Origin: JALOKP01 sp963800865
GTDB taxonomy: Bacteria; Acidobacteriota; Polarisedimenticolia; J045
Assembly: GCA_963800865.1 (NCBI GenBank)
Contig: CAWDCL010000004.1
Location: forward strand, 2,542,001-2,606,000
DNA: 64,000 nt
Reading direction: 5' to 3'
The position numbers were made by a program, and so were the translations under genes. Below are positions 44,437-58,188 of this stretch, piece after piece (position 1 is the stretch's first letter; the number at the start of each line of letters is the position of its first letter). Under the pieces are notes generated by a model. It was not told the DNA's origin, made no database searches, and worked only from the letters and a program-made list of their open reading frames with translations.

Positions 44437-45961
44437 GACAGGCCTCCAGCTGGTCGCGCCGCCTGCTCGAGGATCCGGCGGACCGGGTCGGCAGCGCACA
44501 GGCCCGAGCGACGAGCAGCAGCAGCCAGCGAGCACGGCCGGCGGCGGCGATCGCCAGCGCAGGGCTCTCGCGCCGGGACCGTGGCGGTCGGCCGGCCTCG
44601 TGCCGTAGGCCATGCCGAGCATCGTCTTGCCCATCCCGACGAAGATCAGGGCGAGCAGCGCCAGGAGCGCGATCCCCAGCCACGGGCCGCCCCGCGCCGA
44701 ACGCGCCCGTCAGGATCGATGAACTCGCTCAGGAACGGTCCGAACGGCGGCAACGCCCGATGATCGCCAGGAAGCCGGCGAGCCACAGCGCGCCCGACGC
44801 GGGCAGGCGCGCGCAGCACCCCGCGCACCGCGGCCGCGTCGCTTGGTCCGGTAGGCGGCCAGGATGTTCCCCGCCGACCAGGAACAGCATCGCCTTGGCC
44901 AGCGAGTGGTTCACCGCGTGGCAGCAGGGCGCCGAAACGCGCCGCAGCCGCCGAGGCCGACGCCGAGCGCCAGGATGCCCATGTGCTCGACGCTCGAGTA
45001 GGCGAGCAGCCGCTTGTAGTCGGGCTGGCCGAGCGATGAACACCGCCGCCACGGCCATCGAGAGCAGCGCCGAAGCGCCAGCAGCAGGTCGCGCGCCGAA
45101 CGCCGCCTGGCCCCGCCGCGACGAGCACCTGCTGGACCCGGAGGATCGCCGAGGAAGGCGCAGTTCAGCAGCGCCCCCGAGAGCAGCGCCGAGACCACCG
45201 ACGGGCGCCTCGCTGTGCGCGTCGGGCAGCCAGGTGTGCAGCGGGCGCCAGGCCCATCTTCGTGCCGTAGCCGACCAGCAGGAACAGGAACGCCGCCTTG
45301 CAGCCACGGCCGGTCGCAGCTCGCCGGCGCGCGCGGCGAGCAGCGTCCGATGACCAGCGGGATCGGCTCGGCCAGCGGCCGCGCGGCCGCCACCGCGAGG
45401 AAGAAGTTGCCGAGCAGCGCCAGCGCGATGCCGACCGAGCAGATCAGCAGGTACTTCCAGGTCGCCTCGAGCGAGCGGTGGTGGCGGTGGAAGTAGATCA
45501 GCGGCGCGCTGGCCAGCGTCGTCGCCTCGATCGCCGACCCACAGCAGGCCCGAAGTGCTGGCTCACGGCGACCAGCGTCATCGTCGCCAGGAACAGCAGC
45601 AGGCAGCCGATGAAGATCGCCTCCGGGACGTTGGCGAACGAGCACGCCGCTCCTCGAAATCGCGGCCGCCGGCCGTGCGCCTCGCGCGCCAGGTACCCCA
45701 CGGCGTAGACCGAGGCCGCGAGGAAGAGCACGCTGGTGATCGCAGGAACAGCAGCCCGAGCGGCGTCGAGCGCCAGCCAGCGGTCGCCCACCGGCGGCGG
45801 CGCTGCCGCGCAGCCAGCACGGCCGCCGACGAGCGCCGCGTGCGCCGAGCGGCCGCCAGCCGACCAGCAGCGCGCGCCGGGCCGGCACGGCGCGCAGCAC
45901 GAACGCGAGCACCGCCGGCCAGGGCCGGCAGCGGCAGGAGCACCGAGCAGCGCAGGCTCAT
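44433..45961 (-). CDS. hyfF: Membrane antiporter-like subunit HyfF, many indels
   Basis: ATG 45961. Fragments in three frames give LDAARAAVPAITSVLFLAAS, VYAVGYLAREAHG, IGCLLLFLATMTLVAVSQHF, YFHRHHRSLEATWKYLLICS, PDYKRLLAYSSVEHMGILAL and AVNHSLAKAMLFLVGGE. These are HyfF/NuoL-type helices with the conserved Lys and the His of the proton channel. About 509 residues, polytopic. It forms one of the two antiporter-like ion channels of the complex. Stop TGA overlaps the large-subunit start. Confidence 0.8.
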
Positions 45962-45966
45962 CCGGC

Positions 45967-46632
45967 TCAGTCCTTCAGCGACTGACAGCTCGGTCGGTGT
46001 CGATGTGGTCGAACTCGCGGCTGATGTGGAAGATCATGATCCCCATCACGAACACCGCGACGAAGACGTCGAGCAGCACGCCCAGCTCGACCAGCAGCGG
46101 CTCCTCGCAGCGCGAGCGCCAGCCCGAACGCGTAGATCCCGTTCTCGAACACCAGGTAGCCCGAGCACCTGGGTCAGCGCCTTCCGCCGCGCTGACGATC
46201 AGGAACAGCCCGCACGAGCATCGTGAAGCAGCGCCACCGGCACGATCAGCGCGCGAGCGCCCGCGTCCGGGCAGCGGGCAGGCGCGCCGCCGAGCCAGAG
46301 CGAGCACCCGAACGCCCGGCCACGCCGACCAGCAGCGACGGCGTGAAGCCGACGAGCGGCTCGCACCTCGCGCCGGACGTTGGCCTCGCGCAGGGCCCGC
46401 GAGCAGCAGCCAGGGAAAGACGACGCCCTTGAGCGCGATCCTGCCCGCCGCCAGCAGCGCGACGCGGAGCCCGCAGGTCGCTCGCCGTGCGACCAGCAGC
46501 GGCAGCAGGCCGAGCAGCCACGCCCTGCACCGCCACGATCCGGATGCACGCGCCGCAGGCGGCTCGAGCCCAGCAGCGCCAGGTTGGTCAGCACCAGCAG
46601 CGACCAGCAGCAGCGTCGATCCAGCCGCTCAT
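45967..46632 (-). CDS. hyfE: Membrane subunit HyfE, indels
   Basis: ATG 46632 overlaps the end of hyfC. Readable pieces are SGWIDA, VLTNLALLGSSRL, ALREANVRREV, VGFTPSLLVGVAGR, LIVPVAL, FENGIYAFGLALA and the highly conserved end LGVLLDVFVAVFVMGIMIFH with FDHIDTD. About 221 residues with six or more helices. HyfE corresponds to a NuoK-like element with N-terminal extension. Confidence 0.8.
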
Positions 46633-47583
46633 GCGTCGTACCTCACCAGCAGCAGGACAAGGCCAGGGCCGCCAGCACGACCGCGCGCCGACGAGCAGCT
46701 GCGGCACCCGCACGCAGCCGCAGCCGCGCCATCGCTCGACTCGATCGACGCCGACCACCACGGCCAGCAGCGAGCATGCCCGCCAGCGACCGCCGCCAGG
46801 TCCGGCGCAAGCGCGCGCCGTGCGGAGCGGCACGCACGAGCCCGACCACCAGCGCCCGAGCATCCAGAGCTTCAGCGCCGCGCCGTAGTGGATCGAACGC
46901 CGAGGTCCGGCCCGCCGTGGTCGAGCACCATGACCTCGTGGATCATCGTCAGCTCGAGGTGCGTGTTCGGGTCGTCGACGGGGATGCGGCGTTCTCCGCC
47001 AGGAACACGACGAACAGCGCCGCCGCGACCAGCAGCAGCGACCGGACCGGCCGCCCAGAGCGTCGCCGGGCCGCAGCGCCGCGTAGATCGCCGCCAGCGA
47101 CAGGCTGTCCGTCGCCGCGGCCAGCGCGCGCCAGCGCCGAGGCAGCAGGGCCGGCTCGGCCAGCGCCGCGAACTGCGACCTCGCGGCTCGCGCCCATGCC
47201 CTCGAAGGCCGATCCGGTGTCGAGCGCCGCCAGCACGCGTGAAGAACCGCGCGAGCGCCGAGCAGGTCCGCGAACAGCACCAGGTCGCCCGGGAACGCCA
47301 ACGGCGCCGCGGCGCCGCCGCAGCGGCACGAGCAGCCAGCGCCGCGAGCGACGGCCGCGAGCGCCGACGATCGGCCCGGCGCGGAACACCCAGGTCGTCG
47401 TCGCGGCTGTAGACCGCCCCCTTGCGCAGCAGCTTGGCGAAGTCGTAGTAGGCCTGCAGCAGCGGCGGGCCGCGGCGCCCGGCGAAGACCGCCTTGGTCC
47501 GGTTGATCACGCCCGAGCAGCAGCGGCGCCAGCACCAGGCGCGAGCAGGAGCTCGGCGATCGAGGCAGCGTGACATCGCTCAT
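46629..47583 (-). CDS. hyfC: Membrane subunit HyfC (NuoH-like), indels
   Basis: ATG 47583 overlaps the hyfB stop (ATGA). Readable pieces: MSDVTLP, INRTKAVFAGRRGPPLLQAY, YDFAKLLRKGAVYSRD, FRAGPIVG, DDPNTHLELTMIHEVMVLDH with HGGPDLG, and HYGAALKLWMLG. The PNTHLELTMIHEVM block is the HyfC/HycD/NuoH signature at the quinone-site helix/antiporter junction. About 318 residues. Stop TGA at 46629-46631 (RYDA end) overlaps hyfE. Confidence 0.82.
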
Positions 47584-49557
47584 CCCCAGCTTCCAGACCA
47601 GCAGCACCACGAGCGTCACCGCGATGTAGAGCACGTAGAGCTGCACCCGGCCGTGCTGGATCCAGCTGCAGCGCGGACGACATGCGCGCCAGCGACCGCG
47701 ACAGCGGGCCGTAGACGCGCTAGCAGGACGACGTCGCGGGTCCGCGCCGCGAGGCCGGCCGGCGCCGGGAACAGCCCCGCGGCGGCGCGTGGCGCTCGGC
47801 GGCGTGAGCGAGCAGCCGCGAACAGCTCGCACGATCGGGCGGGCGAAGGACGAGGCGGTGTACTGCATGCGCGCGGTCGGGCGCGGCGTAGCCGCAGTCC
47901 CACGTCACCGCGCGGCCGACCGCACGACCCGCCAGCAGCGCGCGCCGGAACGAGCGCGAGCAGCCCCAGCCAGCAGCGCCGACCGCGGCCGAGCCCGCGA
48001 GCGCGCGCAGCAGGACCGTGCCGCACCAGCGGCAGCCGGCGAGTCCACGGCGTCGGCCCACCGACCGGCCACCGGAGCGGCCCGGCGAGCACGGCCGGCC
48101 AGCCAGGGCGCGGCCACGGCCGCAGCCAGGACCAGCGCCGCCGCCAGCGACGAGCATCGGCGCACGCAGTCGCCGGCGCGGCCTCGTGGGCCGCGGCGGC
48201 CTCGCGGCGAGCGCGGCTCGCCGAGGAAGCCGATGCCGAACGCCTGGGCGAAGCACGCGACCGCCAGGCCCGCCGATCGAGCGCCGAGCGCCGCCGAGCG
48301 CCAGCGCCATCGTCAGCGGCCGCGGCCCCTTCAGCGTGCGACGAGTCTCGCGAGCGCCGCGAGGTAGCATCAGGAACTCGCCGACGAATGCCGTTCGAGC
48401 GGCGGCAGGCCGCAGATCCCGGCCGGGCCGCGACCAGGAAGACCCGCGCGGTGCAGTGGCATGCGCGGTGCCGCAGCCCGCCGAGCCGGTCGATGTCGCG
48501 CGTGTGCCGGCCGCGTGCATCGACCGCTCCGGCAGCGCAGGAACGCAGCCGCCTTGAACAGCGCGTGTTGCAGCGACGTGGAGCAGGGCGGCCGGCGAAG
48601 CCGAGCACAGCGACCGCCGGCTGACCGGCCGCGCCGGCCGGCGAATCCCAGCGCCGAGCCCGAGCAGCGATGATGCCCGATGTTCTCGACGGTGCGGTAC
48701 GCGAGCAGCCGCTTCAGGTCGTGCTGGCGCCAGCGGCGAAGAGCACGCCCAGCACGCGCCGTGACCGCGCCGAGCGCCGACGACAGGGCCGAACCCCACC
48801 ACGCCGCCGCGTCGGGCACGACGAGCAGCGGGCAGCAGCGCACCAGGCCGTAGATCCCCGTCTTGATCATCACCCCCGACATCAGCGCCGAGACGTGGCT
48901 CGGCGCGGCCGGATGGGCCTCGGGCAGCCAGACGTGGAACGGCATGAGCCCGGCCTTCATGCCGAAGCCGACGAGAGCCAGCACGAGCAGCGCGCCCGCC
49001 GGCAGCGCGGGCGCTCCGGCGAAGAAGGCCAGGAGACAGGCCGTCCCGAGGTGCGAGGCGATCAGGAAGATCCAGCCCGCTCGCCGCGCCGCCCCGTCCC
49101 CCTCGGTCCCGACGACGAGGGCGTAGGCCGCGACGGTCATCGCCTCCCACCCGCAGAGGAAGAGCAGCGGGTCGAACGCGCAGAAGACGACGGTCATCGC
49201 GGCCAGCAGCAGGTTGAAGAACAGCCATGCGGTCCCCCGCGCGCGCTCCGGCGCGTGGCGCGGCAGGTAAACGGCACCGAACAGCGTGCTGAGCGCGCCG
49301 ACCAGCGCGAGGGGCAGCAGGAACCACGCCGACAGCGGGTCGAGACCGAGCACGAAGTCCCCCGCCGGGCCGGGCCAGACGAGACCGGCGGGCACTGCGG
49401 CCCCGAGTCCACGCACCGCGGCGATCGCGAGCAGCGCGCTCGCGAAGAGCGCCGCACCGGAACCGGCCCGGGCGACGACGCGGGGCGAGCGGCGCCCGAG
49501 CCACGCGGTGAGCCCGCCCCCGGCGAGCACCGCGACCGCCAGCGGGATCAGCACCAT
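47580..49557 (-). CDS. hyfB: Membrane antiporter-like subunit HyfB, indels in the C-terminal half
   Basis: ATG 49557 overlaps the stop of the upstream HTH-PTS gene. The first 270 residues are clean: VLIPLAVAVLAGGGLTAWLG, FVLGLDPLSAWFLLPLALV, CGWEAMTVAAYALVVG, GFGMKAGLMPFHVWLPEAHP with the conserved Lys, and HVSALMSGVMIKTGIYGLVR. From 48.75 kb on indels accumulate, but HDLKRLLAYRTVENIG and the family ending MQYTASSFARPIVR and GRVQLYVLYIAVTLVVLLVW can be read. About 658 residues. Confidence 0.85.
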
Positions 49558-50237
49558 CACGCCGGCTCGCCGCGCTCGAGCTGCTCGAGCGCTCCGGCGA
49601 TCTCGTCGAGCCCGGCGGCACCGCTCAGCAGCGTGCGCACTCCGGAATCGCGCAGCGCGTGGGCCAGCAGCGCCAGGAGGTGCAGGTGGGCGCGCACGGT
49701 CGGGCTGACCAGCGTGAAGAGGATCCGCACGGGCCGCCCGTCCCGGGCCCCGAAGTCGACCGGCTGGGCGAGCCGGCAGAGCGCCACGATCGGCTCGCGG
49801 ACGCGCAGGACCAGCGGGTTGCGGAGGTGCGGGATCGCGATCCCGTCGCCGACGGTGCTCGACCCCGGGCCTTCCCGCGCGCAAAGCACGTCGGCGATGA
49901 ACTGCGCGTCGGTGCCCTCCGGCAACGGCAGGCGCTCCACGACCGCGCGCAGCACCGCGTCGCGGTCGGCGCCGGGCACGTCGTCGTGGACCCCGCCGCG
50001 CCGCAGGGCGTCCGCGAGCCCGCGCTGCGGCGACTCGCCACCGAGCTCGTCGAGCGCTTCGGGCGCCACGTCCTGGCCATGCGAGGTCGCCCACTCGAGG
50101 ACTTCGGCCCGGTGGAAGCGGTGCTGGTCGTTGACGACGTGCACGGGGAGCCCGGCCTCCGCGACGAGCCGCCCCACCGCCTGCTCCGTCGTGCCGAAGA
50201 GCCGCGCGATGTTGCTGATGGTCCACTCCACCGTCAT
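49557..50237 (-). CDS. HTH (excisionase-type) - PTS EIIA (fructose/Ntr) regulator
   Basis: The 226-residue frame is intact. Residues 1-50 form a MerR/excisionase-like helix-turn-helix (TISNIARLFGTTEQAVGRLV, then HRFHRAEVLEWA). Residues 85-226 are a type-2 PTS IIA domain with the phospho-accepting His137 in GIAIPHLRNP and the family element RPVRILFTLVSPTVRAHLHL. It is a fused DNA-binding/PTS-responsive protein, not a sugar transporter component. The stop overlaps hyfB (ATGA), so it is made together with the respiratory complex and may link its expression to PTS phosphorylation or to nitrogen/carbon state. Confidence 0.85.
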   Translation of the reverse strand: MTVEWTISNIARLFGTTEQAVGRLVAEAGLPVHVVNDQHRFHRAEVLEWATSHGQDVAPEALDELGGESPQRGLADALRRGGVHDDVPGADRDAVLRAVVERLPLPEGTDAQFIADVLCAREGPGSSTVGDGIAIPHLRNPLVLRVREPIVALCRLAQPVDFGARDGRPVRILFTLVSPTVRAHLHLLALLAHALRDSGVRTLLSGAAGLDEIAGALEQLERGEPA

Positions 50238-50285
50238 CCTCTCGCGGGGTCGGAAAGGCGCATGCTACACCACCGGGAGGAGCGG

Positions 50286-50319
50286 GCACGGCACGCGGCG
50301 GCGGGCCGCCGTGCCGTGC
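50286..50319 (-). terminator. Hairpin between lpd and the PTS-hyf operon
   Basis: 9-bp perfect outer arms (50286-50294 with 50311-50319) and GC-rich inner pairing, 21 bases after the lpd stop. No T-run. It probably separates the sucAB-lpd operon from the following operon. Confidence 0.55.
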
Positions 50320-50339
50320 GGAGTGCGTGACGGTCGGCG

Positions 50340-51736
<1,397 letters not shown>

Positions 51737-51737
51737 C

Positions 51738-52996
51738 TCAGACCTCCAGCAGCATGCGCTGCGGGTTCTCGACGCACTCCTTGATCCGCTTGAGGAAGGT
51801 GACCGCCTCGCGGCCGTCGACGATGCGGTGGTCGTAGGTCAGGGCGACGTACATCATCGGCCGGATCACGACCTGGCCGTCGCGGGCCACCGGGCGGTCC
51901 TGGATCGCGTGCATGCCGAGGATGCCGCTCTGCGGCGGGTTGACGATCGGCGTCGAGAGCAGCGAGCCGTAGACGCCGCCGTTGCTGATCGTGAAGGTGC
52001 CGCCCTGCAGTTCCTCGAGCGTCAGCTTGTTGTCCTTGGCCCGCTGGCGCGAAGTCGGCGATCGCCAGCTCGATCTCGGCGAAGCTCAGCCGCTCGGCGT
52101 TGCGGAGCACCGGCACGACCAGCCCCTTGCCGCCGCCGACGGCGATGCCGATGTCGTAGTAGTTGTGGTAGACGATGTCGTTGCCGCGGATCTCGGCGTT
52201 GACCTGCGGGCACCTGCTTGAGCGCCTCGATCGCCGCCTTGACGAAGAACGACATGAAGCCGAGCTTGACGCCGTACTTCTCCTGGAACGCGCTCCTGGT
52301 ACTCGCTTGCGCAGCGCCATGACGGCCGACATGTCGATCTCGTTGAACGTCGTGAGCAGCGCGGCGGTCTGCTGGGCCTGCGACCAGCCGCTCGGCGATC
52401 GCGCTGGCGGATCGGGCTCATCGGGACGACTTCCTCCTCGCGGTCGGCCGGCAGGCTGCGCGCGGGAGCCGGCGGAGCGCGGTCGTCGCGGCGCCGGCGG
52501 GGCCGGCGCGGCGCTCGGTGCGGCCGCCGCGCGCTGCACGTCCTCCTTCAGCAGCGCGGCCGCCGGGGCCGGTGGGCGGCACCTGCGCGGCCGTCAGCCC
52601 GGCGTCGCGCGAGCGCCCGCGCGGCGGCCGGCATCACGCGGCGCGGCGCCGGCGGCGCGGCGGCGTCGGCGGCGCGGCGCGGGCGCGCGGACGCGCGCCG
52701 GCGGCGCGGCGCGGGGCGCCGCGGCTGCGACGGCGCGGCTCGCCGCCGGCGCGGCTCCTCGATCAGCCGATGCACCTCGCCGACCTTGGCCGTCTCGCCC
52801 GTCCTGCTTCAGCAGCTCGCGTGAGCGCGCCGGCGACCGGCGCGGGCAGCTCGACGCGTGGCCTTGTCGGTCTCGATCACGACCAGCGGTCTCGTCCTGC
52901 GCGAACGCGCTCGCCCTGGCTGCTTGAGCCAGTGCGCCGATCTGCACCTCGGTGATCGATTCGCCGACCGACGGGGACCTTCAGTTCGAGCGGCAT
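51738..52996 (-). CDS. sucB: 2-Oxoglutarate dehydrogenase E2 (dihydrolipoyl succinyltransferase), indels
   Basis: ATG 52996; the N-terminus MPLELKVPSVGESITE is the lipoyl-domain start. The lipoyl lysine region is in the shifted part. An Ala/Pro/Arg-rich linker and the peripheral subunit-binding domain follow. The catalytic domain shows LLTTFNEIDMSAVMALRK, VNAEIRGNDIVYHNYYDIGI, AVGGGKGLVVPVLRNAE and the DHRxVDG motif near the end (about 51820), finishing RMLLEV. Length about 419 residues, normal for SucB. The linker between 52440 and 52900 has the densest breaks. Confidence 0.87.
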
Positions 52997-53065
52997 GATC
53001 GTTCCTTCGGTTCGCGGACGATCGGCTCAGCTGCCGGCACGGAGTGCCTCATCGCCGACGGCTGG

Positions 53066-55941
<2,876 letters not shown>

Positions 55942-56189
55942 CTGGTTCGCCCTGGTTCCGGGGCCGGGGACACCACACCCCGCGCCGCCTGCTGACCGCG
56001 GAAGCCGTTCATCTTAGCCGGGTTCTGGACGGGCGTCCGGCAGAGCCCCGCGCGCCCTCTGGCGGGGTCGCGCCGCGGCCCGCCGGGGAGCCACCTCGGG
56101 GACGATTGACACCCCCCCTGAGACGGGCCTACAGATGGTCTGTCCCCGCGTGGACCCGCGCGCGGCCCTCAGCCGAGAGGAGGTCCGCC

Positions 56190-58164
56190 ATGTCGATCAA
56201 AACCCCGACACCCCGCACCCCCGACCACCCGCAGGGATCGCCCGCCGGGCGTCGTTCCCGTTCCCGATGCCTCCTGCTGGTCGCCGGCGGACTGGCCCTG
56301 GTCTTCACTGTGTTCGGTTCGGCCGGTTTCGCCGGCACGGCCCCGGGCGCCGCGAAGGCGGCGAAGGCCCCACGCACGCTCGTCGTCGACTCGCTGGCCG
56401 ACGACGCGGCGCCGGCGGACGGCAGCGTGACGCTGCGTTCGGCTCTCGCTCGGATCCGGCCGCGGGGGAAGATCACCTTCGCCCGCGCGCTCGACGGCGG
56501 GACGATCCGGCTCTCGCTCGTCGGAGAGGAGCACACGGTGCTGCTCGGCGAGACGTTCGAGCAGGGCAAGTTCCTCGAGTACGCGGAGCGGGACTACGGC
56601 CGCTCGGCCCTCTCCGTGCGCAAGAGCGTGACGATCGATGCCTCCGGGCTGCCGCACGGGATCACGCTCGCCTGGGACGGCGGCGCGGAGCGCCGCGCCC
56701 GCGTCCTCGCGGTGTACGGCGACCTGGCGATGACCAACGTCACCGTCACCTCCGGCGTTGCGGAGGCCGCACCGACCGCCGACCCGCTGCAGCCCTGGAC
56801 CCTGGCCCGCGGCGGAGGTCTCGCGATCTGGGGCACGGCCACGCTTCGCCACTGCACCTTCGCCGGGAACCGCGTCGCCGGGGACCTCGAGGCGAGCCGC
56901 GACCGCGGCGCGTTCGGCGGCGCGATCTACGGCAACCGGCTGGTCCTGACCGGCTGCGTGATCGCCGGCAACGCCGTCTCCGGGTACGGCGGCGCGGGCG
57001 GCGGGGTCTACTCGGTCGGCGGCGCGCGGATCACCGGCGAATCGTCGCTGCTGCGCACGACCGTCAGCGGGAACCGCGTCACCGCGCAGCACGCGTACGG
57101 CGGGGGGGTCTACAGCGACGGCGGTGGACCGGGGAACCGGAAGACGATCACGCTGGAGAACTGCACGGTCGCGCGCAACCTGGTCGAGGACAATCCCGCC
57201 CTGCCCGAGCCGCCGGGCTCGCAGTACTACTATCGCGGCGGCGGCTTCTACATGTCCAACGGCTCGCTCGCCCTGACCAGCTCGACGATCGTCGAGAACG
57301 CGGTGACCGGGTTCCCGGCGATCTTCAAGGGGAGGCCGAACATGGGCGGGGGCGCGATCGCGGCCACGATCGGCGACGCCCACGTCGTCGAGCAGATGCT
57401 CGTCCGGCACTCGATTCTCGCCGGGAACACGCTGAACGGCGCCCCGAGCGACATCTTCACCGGATCGCTCATGCACTTCGCCAGCGACGGCTACAACCTC
57501 GTCGGCGCGCTGGACGCGAGCCAGATCCTGGTCCCGGTCCCGCCCTGGTGGTCGCTCTCGCGCCGGCACTGGCCCAAGGTGGGCGACCAGGAGGGGGTGC
57601 CGCTGTCGGCCGCGGTGGCACTCGACGGGATCGCGTTCGACGACGCGATCGTCTCGGTGGGCGCTCGACGCCGGCGGGCCCGCCGTGCTCTGGTACCCGC
57701 CGGGAAGCGCGGCGCGCGACCAGGTCCCCGACAGGCGCTACCGGGTCCCCGTCGTCATGGCGCAGTACCAGGTCGAGCGGGGCCACGAGGACCGGTTCCT
57801 CGTCGCGGTGCTCGAGCGGCTCCGCACCGAGTACGCGGCCGAGCTGGGCGACGACTTCGGCGAGGAATTCGGCGACGTCTCCGGGATCCCCTTCGTGCCG
57901 ACCCCCGAGACCTGGCCAAGCGAGCCGGCCAACGCGCCGTGGATCCGGTTCTGGCGCGACCTCGACGCGGCGATCGGCGGCCGGCTCGGCGACGCGGGCC
58001 TGGCGGACGGGTTCTGGGGCACGTTCGACGCGTTCCCGCCCGACGCGGGGTTGAAGCTGAGCCGGCGACTGCTCAACCGGTTGGTTCAGCCGACCCAACT
58101 CGACCAGCGTGGCGAGCGGCGCCCGGCCGGCGGGCGCGGCGACATCGGGGCGATCGAGCGCTGA
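56190..58164 (+). CDS. Secreted right-handed beta-helix protein, one frameshift
   Basis: ATG 56190 with AGGAGG 7 bases upstream. After a basic start a signal segment LLLVAGGLALVFTVFGSAGF directs secretion. The body begins RTLVVDSLADDAAPADGSVT LRSAL, a CSLREA-like entry seen in surface beta-helix proteins. It then has many short parallel-helix rungs with NNT/CxF motifs (LTGCVIAGNAVSGYGGAGGG, LENCTVARNLVE, LTSSTIVENAV). A frameshift near 57660 leads to a C-terminal helical part (YRVPVVMAQYQVERGHEDRF). About 658 residues. The role (adhesin-like or polysaccharide binding) is open. Divergent from sucA. Confidence 0.72.
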
Positions 58165-58188
58165 ACAGTCGGTCGCGGCGGTCGGGCG

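Noticed and set aside
45736..47412. Long plus-strand frames across the hyf genes
   Set aside because: Ser/Arg/Ala-rich antisense shadows of hyfC, hyfE and hyfF; no ribosome sites or families.
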